From: Saprospiraceae bacterium UBA2329
Lineage (GTDB): Bacteria > Bacteroidota > Bacteroidia > Chitinophagales > Saprospiraceae
Reading direction: 5' to 3'
NCBI GenBank assembly: GCA_002344975.1
Contig: DDUV01000062.1
Span: forward strand, 62,001-126,000
Length of the DNA: 64,000 nt
The position numbers and the translations under genes are program-made. Positions 42,163-50,721 of the stretch are shown here, one piece after another (within the stretch, counting starts at the first letter, position 1; each line of letters begins with the position of its first letter). Below the pieces are notes generated by a model. That model worked only from the letters and a program-made list of their open reading frames with translations. It was not told the origin of the DNA and did no database searches.

Positions 42163-42170
42163 CAAAGGTA
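42163..42170 (-). promoter_or_regulatory. -7-like promoter element for preT operon
   Basis: TACCTTTG on the minus strand fits TAnnTTTG, placing a transcription start about 30 nt before the preT ATG at 42122. No exact TTG is found at the expected distance. Confidence 0.4.
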
Positions 42171-42226
42171 ATTTTTCGTTAGGATGGTTTTCAGAAAAAA
42201 GTCATCTTTGTACAAAACTGAAAGGC

Positions 42227-42709
42227 ATGGACACTGCGAACACATCTGGTCTATCCGATTACGAAATTGAAAGGGGAAAGCCCTTGCCCAGCTTTTTACA
42301 TGCAGTTACAGAGACCCGGCTGACTGTCTATCTTGTCAAGCATTACAAAGAATTATATGAGGCGTTTCCAGAGCTTACATTAGACACACCGGGCAAAAGC
42401 ATGACTCCTGACATTTCTGTTTATAGAAAAGAACCCATTGATTTTTCGCAAGATGTAATCAAACGCAAAGACCCTCCTTTGGCCACCATCGAAATCCTCT
42501 CCCCTACTCAAGTGTTGCAAACGCTGATAGACAAAACCTACGATTATTTCTCTTTTGGCGTCAAATCCTGTTGGATCGTATTGCCCACGCTGCAAAGCAT
42601 TTATGTGTTTCGGGCGCCGGGCGTGCATGAAGCCTTCAACCTCGGCGACGTTTTGTCCGATCCCAATCTGGGCATCCAAATACCGATGAATGAACTCTTT
42701 GCCCGATAG
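42227..42709 (+). CDS. Uma2 family endonuclease-like protein (DUF820)
   Basis: 160 residues of the Uma2/DUF820 PD-(D/E)xK nuclease-like family: TPDISVYRKE (Asp), LATIEILSPTQ (Glu), and IDKTYDYFSFGVKSCWIVLP. Biological role in this family is poorly known; many copies occur in some cyanobacteria and Bacteroidota. It is a single plus-strand gene between the preT and amidohydrolase genes and probably is unrelated to pyrimidine catabolism. Confidence 0.85.
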   Translation: MDTANTSGLSDYEIERGKPLPSFLHAVTETRLTVYLVKHYKELYEAFPELTLDTPGKSMTPDISVYRKEPIDFSQDVIKRKDPPLATIEILSPTQVLQTLIDKTYDYFSFGVKSCWIVLPTLQSIYVFRAPGVHEAFNLGDVLSDPNLGIQIPMNELFAR

Positions 42710-42712
42710 CCT

Positions 42713-43579
42713 TTACAATTCCGTCAGTTTCCCATACGTCTCTGGTCGGCGGTCGCGGAAAAACTGCCACACGCTGCGCACCTGGTCAATCATATCCAGA
42801 TCAAACTCGGCCACCAGCAACTCATCTTTGTCTTCCGAAGCCTGCGCAAAAATCTGCCCGCGCGGGTCCACAAAATAAGACGAGCCGTAAAACTTTCCGA
42901 TGTTCCAGGGCGCCTCGGTTCCTACCCGGTTGATGCAGCCCATGAAGTAGCCGTTGGCGGCAGCGTGCGCGGGTTGCTCCAATCGCCACAGGTATTGCGA
43001 CAAGCCGGCCACTGTAGCCGAAGGGTTGTAAACGATTTCGGCGCCGTTGAGGCCGAGGATACGCGCACCGTCGGGGAAGTGGCGGTCGTAGCAGATATAG
43101 ACACCCACTTTCGCATAGCGGGTTTCAAAAACCGGGTAGCCGAGGTTGCCGGGTTTGAAGAAAAATTTCTCCCAGAAACCGGAAGTGTGCGGAATGTGAT
43201 TTTTGCGGTACTTGCCGAGGTAAGTTCCGTCGGCATCAATCACCGCAGCCGTATTGTACAGCACACCGGCCTGCTCCTTTTCAAAGATCGGCACAATGAT
43301 GACCATGCCGTATTTTTTGGCGTACTCGGCCATGCGCTCGGTGGTAGGGCCGGGCACCGATTCTGCGGAAGCGTACCAGGCGGCGTCTTGTCCCGGACAG
43401 AAATACGGCGTGTTGAAGATTTCCTGCAAACAAAGAATCTGCACGCCTTGCCGGCCCGCTTCCTCGATGTACGGAATGTGCTTTTGCACCATGGCCTCCA
43501 TGATTTCCTCGATGCTGCCCTGCCCTTCGGTGAGGGGAAGGCTCATTTGGATGAGGCCGGATTTGATGATTCTTGGCAT
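42713..43579 (-). CDS. carbon-nitrogen hydrolase, beta-ureidopropionase-type
   Basis: 288 residues of the nitrilase superfamily with the full triad: Glu in LCLQEIFNTPYF, Lys in YLGKYRKNHIPHT and Cys in VGVYICYDRHFPDG. The context (same strand as dihydropyrimidinase, NCS1 transporter, preT/preA) supports hydrolysis of N-carbamoyl-beta-alanine or N-carbamoyl-beta-aminoisobutyrate to the beta-amino acid, CO2 and ammonia. The length fits. N-carbamoylputrescine amidase is the main alternative by sequence; the operon favours ureidopropionase. Confidence 0.9.
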   Translation of the reverse strand: MPRIIKSGLIQMSLPLTEGQGSIEEIMEAMVQKHIPYIEEAGRQGVQILCLQEIFNTPYFCPGQDAAWYASAESVPGPTTERMAEYAKKYGMVIIVPIFEKEQAGVLYNTAAVIDADGTYLGKYRKNHIPHTSGFWEKFFFKPGNLGYPVFETRYAKVGVYICYDRHFPDGARILGLNGAEIVYNPSATVAGLSQYLWRLEQPAHAAANGYFMGCINRVGTEAPWNIGKFYGSSYFVDPRGQIFAQASEDKDELLVAEFDLDMIDQVRSVWQFFRDRRPETYGKLTEL

Positions 43580-43632
43580 GTGTTATCGTTTCAAAATGAC
43601 AAATAAGTCCCTGATTAAAAAAGAGTTAAGTA

Positions 43633-43640
43633 CAAAGCTA
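43633..43640 (-). promoter_or_regulatory. -7-like element before the ureidopropionase-type gene
   Basis: TAGCTTTG (minus strand) fits TAnnTTTG and lies 54 nt before the start at 43579. It would allow transcription independent of the longer operon. No TTG partner was found. Confidence 0.3.
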
Positions 43641-43892
43641 AGCCGGCTGAAATGCCCGCCCTGCCAGTTCGGCAGCCATGGCCGGAAGTTTGAGAAAGCA
43701 TCGGGTGAGTTCTGCTTTCATCAATTGCTGTTCTAACGAAGGCAGTGAAGACATCTCGACTTGGAATTGCTCATTGAGCCGTACTCTCTCGGATGTGGAT
43801 TCTGCCATCAGATACAACGTAAAAAAAGTGCGCAAGGCTCCGTCATCTGTCAGGCGACTTACCACTTCATGGATGTGAGCATATTTTTTCAT
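43638..43892 (-). CDS. small hypothetical protein
   Basis: 84 residues, helical and charged (HIHEVVSRLTDDGALRTFFT, ERVRLNEQFQVEMSSLPSLE), no signal peptide. It overlaps the preceding 62-residue gene by 4 bp (ATGA), so the two are likely coupled. It is part of the minus-strand run between dihydropyrimidinase and the amidohydrolase. No family is recognised. A toxin-antitoxin pair with its neighbour is possible from size and overlap only. Confidence 0.6.
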   Translation of the reverse strand: MKKYAHIHEVVSRLTDDGALRTFFTLYLMAESTSERVRLNEQFQVEMSSLPSLEQQLMKAELTRCFLKLPAMAAELAGRAFQPA

Positions 43893-44077
43893 AAGCGATC
43901 ATTTTCTTCTTTTAAAAAATTTTCAAGTTCGTTCAACCGATCTAAAACAGCATTGACGTACTCCTCAAAATCTCTTTCGCCCATAGTTACATAACTCTTA
44001 TTCTGAACATGAAAGTCTAACAGTACGCGAAGCATAAGAATCTCTTCCTCCAGTTTTTCTTTTTCTTCCTGTTTCAT
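43889..44077 (-). CDS. small coiled-coil hypothetical protein
   Basis: 62 residues, almost entirely Glu/Lys/Leu-rich coiled coil (EKEKLEEEILMLRVLLDF, LDRLNELENFLKEENDRL). It starts 12 bp after the dihydropyrimidinase stop and overlaps the next small gene by 4 bp. No family is recognised. It may bind its 84-residue partner. Confidence 0.6.
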   Translation of the reverse strand: MKQEEKEKLEEEILMLRVLLDFHVQNKSYVTMGERDFEEYVNAVLDRLNELENFLKEENDRL

Positions 44078-44089
44078 AGAACATAAATT

Positions 44090-45463
44090 TCATTTCATCG
44101 CTTTTCTCTTTACATACTGTCCGTACCCCTTCTCTATCAGCACTTTACCCTCGTCAACAGCTACCTTGCCGCGGAGGATCACGGTTTTGCATTTGCCCTG
44201 TACCTCGTGGCCCTCGTAGGCCGAGTAGTCCACGTTCATGTGGTGGGTTTTGGCCGAGAGGGTATGGCGCTCGTTGGGATCGAAGATGACGATGTCGGCA
44301 TCCGAGCCGGGCGCAATGCAGCCTTTTTTCGGGTACATCCCGAAGATGCGGGCGGCGTTGGCAGAGCTGAGTTCCACATATTTATTGGCGCTGATGCGAC
44401 CTTTGGCCACGCCTTCCGACCACAGCAGTTCCATGCGGTGTTCGATGGCGGGGTGGCCGTTGGGAATTTTGGAAAAATCGTCTTTGCCCATCATTTTTTG
44501 CTCCCAGGTGAAGGGGCAGTGATCGGTAGCTACCAATTGTACCAAGCCCTGATCTATGCCCGCCCAAAGCGCTTCCTGATCTTTTTTCTGCCGCAGCGGC
44601 GGACTCATCACCCATTTGGCGCCTTCGGGGTCTTTTTCGTATAGCGATGCATCGAGCACCAAATATTGGATGCAGGTTTCGGCATATACTTTCTGGTTGC
44701 GGAAGGTGGCGCGACGCACGGCATCCAGCGCGCCCTGGCAGGTCATGTGTACAATGTAGCCCTGCACGCCGGTGTAATGGGCCATGTCGGCAAAGCGCCC
44801 GGAGGCCTCGGCTTCGGTCACTTCGGGCTGCGAGAGGTAGTGGTAGAGCGGAGAGAGCTTGCCCTCGGCGCGGTGTTTGGCAATGAGCTTGTCTATCATA
44901 TCGCCGTTGGTGGCGTGTACGGTTACCATGCCGCCGTGGCGTTTCACCTCCTGCATGAGGTCCACCATCTGGCCGTCGTCTATCATCAGGGCGCCTTTGT
45001 AGGCCATGAAGGTTTTGAAAGAAGTGATGCCTTCATTCTCTACCAAAGAGCCTATTTCCTGTCGGGTGTCGTTGTTGTAATCCGTCACCGCGATGTGGAA
45101 TGAATAGTCGCCGTAGCAATTGCCGTCGGAACGGCCCCGCCAGGCTTCCAATGCGTGGTACAGCGATTTGCCCTGCGTTTGCAACACAAAATCAATGACC
45201 ATCGTGGTACCCCCGTGTAGCGCCGCCAGGGTACCGGTTTCGTAGCTGTCGCTCGACCAGGTTCCCATAAAAGGCATCTGGAGGTGAACGTGCGGGTCTA
45301 TACCGCCGGGCATGACCACCATGCCGCCGGCATCAATGATTTGGTCGGCTTGCATGGGCAGGTTCTTGCCGATGGAATGTACCGTTTCGCCTTCGATATA
45401 GATGTCGGCAACATAGTCCTCGGAGGCGGTGACGATCCTGCCGTTGCGAATGAGAATGGACAT
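44090..45463 (-). CDS. hydA: dihydropyrimidinase
   Basis: 457 residues of the cyclic amidohydrolase family. Metal ligands: HVH in GGIDPHVHLQMPF, the carboxylated Lys in SFKTFMAYKGAL, His in TVHATNGDMIDK and VHMTCQGALDA, and Asp in LVATDHCPFTWEQ. It opens dihydrouracil and dihydrothymine to the N-carbamoyl-beta-amino acids, the second step after PreAT. It is 12 bp downstream of the NCS1 transporter gene and in the same operon. Cytoplasmic. Confidence 0.95.
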   Translation of the reverse strand: MSILIRNGRIVTASEDYVADIYIEGETVHSIGKNLPMQADQIIDAGGMVVMPGGIDPHVHLQMPFMGTWSSDSYETGTLAALHGGTTMVIDFVLQTQGKSLYHALEAWRGRSDGNCYGDYSFHIAVTDYNNDTRQEIGSLVENEGITSFKTFMAYKGALMIDDGQMVDLMQEVKRHGGMVTVHATNGDMIDKLIAKHRAEGKLSPLYHYLSQPEVTEAEASGRFADMAHYTGVQGYIVHMTCQGALDAVRRATFRNQKVYAETCIQYLVLDASLYEKDPEGAKWVMSPPLRQKKDQEALWAGIDQGLVQLVATDHCPFTWEQKMMGKDDFSKIPNGHPAIEHRMELLWSEGVAKGRISANKYVELSSANAARIFGMYPKKGCIAPGSDADIVIFDPNERHTLSAKTHHMNVDYSAYEGHEVQGKCKTVILRGKVAVDEGKVLIEKGYGQYVKRKAMK

Positions 45464-45475
45464 GGTGAATTATTT

Positions 45476-46936
45476 TTACCTCATTTTACTGAGCAGCCAA
45501 TATACAACAAACGACAACAAAAAGGTAACGAACCAGGCATAAGAATACAAATCGGTCCAGAATGCACTCACACTTTGCGCCGGTAAAGCGCCCACCGTAG
45601 CCAAAAAACCGGGCAGCACGGGCAGCAATCCCACCGTAAAAGCTACCCAGGCACGGAGGTTCCAGCCCCGGTACCGGCCATCGGGCTTGTACAGTTCGGC
45701 CAGATGCAGGCGGGTTTTGTGTACGACGAAATAATCGCAGATCATAATGCCGGCCAGCGAGCCGAGCAGCGCGGAATACGCAATGAGCCACACAAAAATA
45801 TAGCCTTGCGGGTCGGCCAGTAGTTTCCAGGGGAAGATGAGGATGCCGATGATGCCGGTGATGTAGCCGCCCATGCGGAAGCTGATTTTGTCGGGCATGA
45901 TGTTGGCAATGCTGTTGGCGGGCGCTACCACATTGGCCGCGATGTTGGTGGTCAGCGTGGCGATGGTCAGTCCGATCATAGAAATGGCCACCGTGCCGGG
46001 CGAGTCAAAGCGGGCCATGAGCGCTACGGGGTCCCAGATGGCCTCGCCGTAAATCAGCAGCGTGGCGCTCGTTACCGCAATGCCGATGTACGAAAAGAGT
46101 ACCATCGTACCCGGCAGACCAATGATTTGCCCAATGATCTGGTCTTTTTGCGACTTGGCATAGCGTGTGAAGTCGGGAATATTGAGCGAAAGCGTGGCCC
46201 AAAAACCGACCATGGCGGTGAGGCCGGGCCAGAAGATTTTCCAAAAACTCACCTTCGATTCAGCGCCCAGCATGTAGGAGGCGGCCAGAATATCGCCCAT
46301 AGAACCGACCCGCATCCAAGCCCACACCAACAGCCCGATTCCGATGAGCAGCAGGAAAGGCGCGGCCCAGGTTTCGAGCATTTTCAGCGATTCGATGCCC
46401 CGGTAGATGATGTAAATATTCATCCCCCAAAAGAGCAGGAAGCAGAAAAGTTGCCCCAGATTCAGGCCGATGAAATCGCCCAGCCAAGGGCTGTCGGCCA
46501 AGCCGGGCGCCCAGGCCAGCAGCAATTGGTAGATCGCTGCCCCGCCAATCCAGGTTTGAATACCGAACCAGCCGCAAGCTACCAAACCGCGCAACAGGCC
46601 GGCCAGCACCGCGCCGTCCACCCCGAAATTCATGCGCATAAAAACGGGCAGCGGGATGCCGTATTTGGTGCCCACATGCGCATTCAATATCATGGGAATG
46701 AGCACGATGAGATTGCCAAGCAGGATGGTAAAGAGCGCCTGTTTCCAGTTCATACCCTGCTGAATGAGTCCGGCAGCGAGCATATAGGTAGGAATGCACA
46801 CGGCCATACCGATCCAGATAGAGGCGATGTGCCAGCGGTTCCAGGTGCGGGCTGCGGCGGGTACGGGCGCAAAGTCTTCGCTGTACAAAGGCGATGCGGA
46901 GACGTCTTCGGTGAGTTCTACGATGTCGTTTTTCAT
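45476..46936 (-). CDS. NCS1 family nucleobase:cation symporter
   Basis: 486 residues with about twelve membrane helices (for example SIWIGMAVCIPTYMLAAGLI, NLIVLIPMILNAHVGTKYGI). The family phrases GIPLPVFMRMNFGVDGA and SLNIPDFTRYAKSQKDQI match bacterial uracil/allantoin/hydantoin NCS1 carriers. Placed between the aminotransferase and dihydropyrimidinase genes it most likely imports uracil, thymine or dihydropyrimidines. Inner membrane. Confidence 0.92.
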   Translation of the reverse strand: MKNDIVELTEDVSASPLYSEDFAPVPAAARTWNRWHIASIWIGMAVCIPTYMLAAGLIQQGMNWKQALFTILLGNLIVLIPMILNAHVGTKYGIPLPVFMRMNFGVDGAVLAGLLRGLVACGWFGIQTWIGGAAIYQLLLAWAPGLADSPWLGDFIGLNLGQLFCFLLFWGMNIYIIYRGIESLKMLETWAAPFLLLIGIGLLVWAWMRVGSMGDILAASYMLGAESKVSFWKIFWPGLTAMVGFWATLSLNIPDFTRYAKSQKDQIIGQIIGLPGTMVLFSYIGIAVTSATLLIYGEAIWDPVALMARFDSPGTVAISMIGLTIATLTTNIAANVVAPANSIANIMPDKISFRMGGYITGIIGILIFPWKLLADPQGYIFVWLIAYSALLGSLAGIMICDYFVVHKTRLHLAELYKPDGRYRGWNLRAWVAFTVGLLPVLPGFLATVGALPAQSVSAFWTDLYSYAWFVTFLLSFVVYWLLSKMR

Positions 46937-46947
46937 GGTGTTTTTTT

Positions 46948-46984
46948 GAGCTGCGAGCTATGAGCCACGAGCTGGGAGTTGTGG
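46948..46984. repeat. AGCT-type heptameric repeat between operon genes
   Basis: Degenerate units (GAGCTGCGAGCTATGAGCCACGAGCTGGGAGTTGTGGCT pattern, period about 7-8 bp) fill the spacer between the aminotransferase stop and the transporter start. Same family as 511-558. Confidence 0.6.
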
Positions 46985-48280
46985 CTATGAGATGCGTGCG
47001 AAGGCTTTGTCCAACAGATCGAGTGCGGTGGCAATGTCGTCTTCGCGGGCGGTCATGGGCGGCGCTATGCGAATGACGTTGCCGTAGAGGCCGCCTTTTC
47101 CGATGAGGAGGCCGAGTTGGCGGGTGGCTTCGAAGAGTTGTTGGGTGGCCTGCGGAGAGGGTTCTTTGCTCTGGCGATCTTTCACGAGTTCCAAACCCTG
47201 CATCAGCCCCATGCCGCGCACATCGCCAATGACGGAGTACTTTTCCTGCAATCGCTCCAGACCACTGCGCAGCATCCTTCCCATAGCGGCCACATGCGCG
47301 GGATCGGCTTCTTTTTCCAATACGTCAATAGCAGCCAATGACGCAGCGCAGGAAACGGGATTGCCGCCGAAGGTACTGATGGTGAGGCCGGCGCCGCGGG
47401 TGCTTTCGGCTATTTCGGGCCGGGTGATGGTATTGGCTAAGGGGAATCCGTTGGCGATGCTTTTGGCCATCGTCATGATGTCGGGTTCTACATCCCAATG
47501 TTCAATGCCGAACCACTTGTCGCCGGTGCGCCCAAAGCCGGTTTGCACCTCGTCGGCGATGAAGAGGCCGCCATAGTGCTCCGCGATTTCTTTTGCCATT
47601 TTGAAGTACTCCTTCGGCGGGGTGATGAAGCCGCCTACGCCTTGTATGGGTTCGGCGATGAAGGCGGCGATTTTGCCGGAGGTGGTTGTTTTGATGACTT
47701 CCTCTATATCCTGCGCGCAGGCTACGCCACAGCCGGGGTAGGTCATTTTGAGCGGGCAGCGGTAGCAGTAGGGGTTGAGGGCGTGCTTGATGCCGGCTAT
47801 GTGGGTGCCGCCTATGCGCCAGGAATGTTGTCCGGTGAGGCTCATGCCTATGGCGGAGCGACCGCTGTAGCCGTGCCGGAGGGCCACGATTTCCTGACGA
47901 CCGGTGTAAGTTTGGGCTAAGAAGACGGCGGTTTCGTCGGCGTCGGTGCCGGAGGGGGTGAAGTAGGACATTTGGAGCCGGCCGGGGGTGATCTCGGCCA
48001 TTTTTTCGGCGAGGTCAACGTGGGTTTCATTGGGGTAGAGGGTGGAGCTGTGGATGAGCTTTTCTGTTTGCTCTTTCACGGCTTGTACGACTTCTGGGCG
48101 GTTGTGTCCCACGCAGGTGGTGAGGATGCCTCCGAAGAAGTCTAAGTATTTGTTGCCTTCTACGTCCCAGACGTGCATGCCGTCGCCGCGCTCTAAGGGG
48201 AGCGGCTCGGTGTAGTAGAGGAGGTGGTTGGGCCAGAGGTACTTTTTTTGTCTGGCGGTGATTTCGGTGGTTTTATTCAT
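46985..48280 (-). CDS. class III aminotransferase, beta-alanine/alanine-glyoxylate type
   Basis: 431 residues from the start at 48280 (MNKTTEITARQKKYLWPNH); a longer frame to 48490 runs through REP-like repeats and is not coding. Fold-type I PLP enzyme: PSGTDADETAVFLAQ, FIADEVQTGFGRTG, and the PLP Lys in IMTMAKSIANGFPL. It resembles AGXT2-type enzymes. The context indicates transamination of beta-alanine or beta-aminoisobutyrate to (methyl)malonate semialdehyde, which MmsA then converts. It heads the operon aminotransferase-NCS1-hydA-small genes-amidohydrolase. Confidence 0.92.
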   Translation of the reverse strand: MNKTTEITARQKKYLWPNHLLYYTEPLPLERGDGMHVWDVEGNKYLDFFGGILTTCVGHNRPEVVQAVKEQTEKLIHSSTLYPNETHVDLAEKMAEITPGRLQMSYFTPSGTDADETAVFLAQTYTGRQEIVALRHGYSGRSAIGMSLTGQHSWRIGGTHIAGIKHALNPYCYRCPLKMTYPGCGVACAQDIEEVIKTTTSGKIAAFIAEPIQGVGGFITPPKEYFKMAKEIAEHYGGLFIADEVQTGFGRTGDKWFGIEHWDVEPDIMTMAKSIANGFPLANTITRPEIAESTRGAGLTISTFGGNPVSCAASLAAIDVLEKEADPAHVAAMGRMLRSGLERLQEKYSVIGDVRGMGLMQGLELVKDRQSKEPSPQATQQLFEATRQLGLLIGKGGLYGNVIRIAPPMTAREDDIATALDLLDKAFARIS

Positions 48281-48298
48281 GATTAGGTTGTTTTTTTT

Positions 48299-48517
48299 CG
48301 ATGGACTGCGTCCATCGTTATGAAATGGCGTCCCTTCGGGACTTCGACGTGAGCGGTACATCATTGCTGAGTGGCTTCCCTTCGAGCTTCGACGTGAGCG
48401 GTACGGGCAGCCCCATCGTTCGCACGGTATAGCCCTGAAAGGGCGACATCGGCATAGCGACGTGGCGATGCCCGTCGCGAAAATCGGCATAGCGACGTGG
48501 CGACGCCCGTCGCGGTG
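48299..48517. repeat. REP-like repeat cluster, left of the transposase
   Basis: Unit A (48299-48358) starts CGATGGACTGCGTCCATCG (self-complementary) and contains GCGTCCCTTCGGGAC. A diverged A copy follows (48360-48410). Unit B (from 48422) contains AGCCCTGAAAGGGC and two tandem 35-bp copies of ATCGGCATAGCGACGTGGCG at 48448 and 48483. These flank the transposase gene and reappear on its other side. Confidence 0.8.
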
Positions 48518-48550
48518 TTCGTGACGCGTAGCGCGGGTGTTCCCACAAAT

Positions 48551-49003
48551 TCAGTCCCACACATAGCGTTCGTCATATTCTATGTTGTACATTTTCAGGA
48601 AGGCGCGAAATTCCCTCTTGAAGGTTTTATTGCGATGGTGTTCGTGTTGGTTGGCGATGTAGCGTGTGACGGGATCAACGCCTTTATAGTTGACGGAGAA
48701 GGCGCCATAGCCGTCTTGCCAGTAGAACTCCTTTAGTATCTCATCCACAGATTTGAACCACTTGGAGGAGCTTTGCTTGATTTCCTGAACGAGTTTCATG
48801 AGGGCTATTTTCTTGGAGAGCATACAAAGGATATGCACATGGTCGTAGTGGCCGCCTACGATGATGGGTTGGCAGTCGAGTTCTTTGCAAATGCCACCGA
48901 TGTATCCATATAGCTCGTTCTCGAACTTTGGTAGTATGAATGGTTTACGATGCTTCGTGCTGAAGACGATGTGCATGTAGTTTTTTACGAGGGATTGGCC
49001 CAT
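48551..49003 (-). CDS. REP-associated / IS200-like tyrosine transposase
   Basis: 150 residues of the Y1 (HUH) transposase family. It opens YMHIVFSTKHRKPFI, has the HUH pair in GGHYDHVHILCML and the nucleophile Tyr in PVTRYIANQHEHH. The length matches IS200/IS605 TnpA, but no TnpB is present. It is flanked on both sides by related REP-like repeats, typical of RAYT genes that mobilise or have domesticated REP sequences. It lies between mmsA and the aminotransferase, interrupting the pathway cluster without breaking a gene. Confidence 0.9.
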   Translation of the reverse strand: MGQSLVKNYMHIVFSTKHRKPFILPKFENELYGYIGGICKELDCQPIIVGGHYDHVHILCMLSKKIALMKLVQEIKQSSSKWFKSVDEILKEFYWQDGYGAFSVNYKGVDPVTRYIANQHEHHRNKTFKREFRAFLKMYNIEYDERYVWD

Positions 49004-49032
49004 GATATTCTGTGTTTTAGTGATTTCTATCT

Positions 49033-49132
49033 CGATGGACTGCGCCCATCGTTATGAAATGGCGTCCCTCCGGGACTATGACGTGAGTCGCACGGCATAG
49101 CCCTGAAAGGGCGGTATCGGCATAGTCGCGGT
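49033..49132. repeat. REP-like repeat, right of the transposase
   Basis: Contiguous A and B units: CGATGGACTGCGCCCATCG ... GCGTCCCTCCGGGAC ... GACGTGAG, then GGCATAGCCCTGAAAGGGCG. It is in the same orientation as the left cluster at 48299, with a handful of substitutions. Confidence 0.8.
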
Positions 49133-49141
49133 GTCCCCCCA

Positions 49142-50611
49142 TCAGCTCGCCCAGTCTTTCCAAGCCTTCGGGTCCCATTTGGAGGTGATTTTTTTGAGTT
49201 TGGTCCAGAAAGCGATGGAGCTTTTGCCGGTGATGTCGCCCACACCGAAGCGCGACTCGTTCCAGCCGCCGAAAGAGAAGGGTTCCCTCGGTACGGGTAC
49301 GCCTACGTTCACCCCCGTCATCCCGGCGCTCACTCGCTCAATGACGTAGTTGGCTAAGCCGCCGTTTTCGGTAAAAACGGAAGCCGCATTGCCGTAAGGC
49401 GATTTGTTTTCTATTTCGATGGCTTTGTCTATGTCGTCGGTTCGAATGATGACGAGTACCGGGCCGAACACCTCTTCCTGAGCGATGGCCATATCGGGCG
49501 TCACATGGTCTATGACGGTGGGGCCTACATAAAAACCGCCCTCTTTGCCGGGAACCACGGCGTTTCTGCCATCCACCAATACTTTAGCACCCGCAGCTTC
49601 GGCCTCCGTGATGTAGCGCTCAATGCGTTCTTTGGCCGCGCCGGTAATGACCGCGCCGAGATTTTGGCCGGGTACTATTTTCTGCGATTCTTCGCAAATG
49701 CGCTGCACGATGTGCTCCGTATTGCCCACCGCCACCATAGCCGATGCGGCCATACAGCGTTGACCTGCACAACCCGACATGGAGGCGGCGATATTGGCTG
49801 CGGAGATTTCAGGATTGGCATCCGGCAGTACAATGAGGTGGTTTTTGGCACCGCCCAGCGCCAGACAGCGTTTGAGGTTAGATGTGGCCCGCCGGTACAC
49901 GATTTTGGCCACTTTGGTGGAACCGACAAACGACACGGCATCTATATCGGGGTGGTCGCAGATGGCCTCCACCATTTCGCGGTCGCCATTCACGATGTTG
50001 AATACGCCGTCGGGCAAGCCGGCTTCGTGCAGCATCTCGGCGATGCGTTGCGCGCTCATGGGCACTAATTCGGAAGGCTTGAGTATCATACAATTACCGA
50101 GCGAGATGGCGTTGGGGATCGTCCAAAGCGGCACCATCAGCGGAAAGTTAAACGGCGTGATGGAGGCCACTATGCCCAGCGGAGCATGTGTGGTGCGGCA
50201 CTCTACCCCCTTGCTCACTTCCTGTATCTCGTCGCTCAATATTTGCGGAAGAGAGCAGGCAAATTCCGACAACTCTATGCCTTTCAGCACCTCGGCTTCG
50301 GCCTCTCCATAAGTTTTGCCGTTTTCCAAGCGGATGAGTTCCGTCAGTTCCGACTTATGTTTTTCAAGCAGATTGCGGAAGCGGAAGAACACTTGCACCC
50401 GCTCTTTGATGGTGGCCTTTGACCAGGATGTGAAGGCCCTGCGAGCGGCGGCAACGGCTTCATCAAGCGTTTCGCGACCGGAGAGGGGCACCTCGGAAAT
50501 GGCTTGGCCGTCCAAAGGGCTGATGACCTCCATGGCGCGACCTGCATCGGCTCTAAATTGCCCGCTGATGTAATTGCGGACAGCAGATTGGGAAGAGGGA
50601 TTGGCACTCAT
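49142..50611 (-). CDS. mmsA: CoA-acylating (methyl)malonate-semialdehyde dehydrogenase
   Basis: 489 residues from 50611; an in-frame ATG at 50638 is also possible. The aldehyde dehydrogenase fold has the NAD motif VSFVGSTKVAKIVY and catalytic Cys in SGCAGQRCMAASA. The MMSDH-specific phrases NFPLMVPLWTIPNAI and MTGVNVGVPVPREPFSFGGW are present. It oxidises malonate or methylmalonate semialdehyde to acetyl-CoA or propionyl-CoA, finishing uracil and thymine breakdown. It also serves valine catabolism in other bacteria. Position beside the aminotransferase operon supports the pyrimidine role. Confidence 0.94.
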   Translation of the reverse strand: MSANPSSQSAVRNYISGQFRADAGRAMEVISPLDGQAISEVPLSGRETLDEAVAAARRAFTSWSKATIKERVQVFFRFRNLLEKHKSELTELIRLENGKTYGEAEAEVLKGIELSEFACSLPQILSDEIQEVSKGVECRTTHAPLGIVASITPFNFPLMVPLWTIPNAISLGNCMILKPSELVPMSAQRIAEMLHEAGLPDGVFNIVNGDREMVEAICDHPDIDAVSFVGSTKVAKIVYRRATSNLKRCLALGGAKNHLIVLPDANPEISAANIAASMSGCAGQRCMAASAMVAVGNTEHIVQRICEESQKIVPGQNLGAVITGAAKERIERYITEAEAAGAKVLVDGRNAVVPGKEGGFYVGPTVIDHVTPDMAIAQEEVFGPVLVIIRTDDIDKAIEIENKSPYGNAASVFTENGGLANYVIERVSAGMTGVNVGVPVPREPFSFGGWNESRFGVGDITGKSSIAFWTKLKKITSKWDPKAWKDWAS

Positions 50612-50721
50612 ATTTTTTGCATTTATACCTGATTGCATCGCAAACAGCCTGCCAAGTTCGCAATTTCCCCAATATCGTCAATATTTATTTCAAATTTTAT
50701 GTCGGGCTTAGTATAAAAAAG

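Noticed and set aside
42227..42709. Uma2-like protein as an insertion-sequence remnant
   Set aside because: It is full-length with conserved PD-(D/E)xK-like residues and no terminal repeats are visible around it.
48281..48490. N-terminal extension of the aminotransferase
   Set aside because: The in-frame extension runs through REP-like repeats (Arg/Ser-rich nonsense), whereas 48280 starts a normal family N-terminus.
48448..48517. Tandem 35-bp repeats resembling a tiny CRISPR array
   Set aside because: No unique spacers between copies, no cas genes, and the units recur beside a REP transposase.
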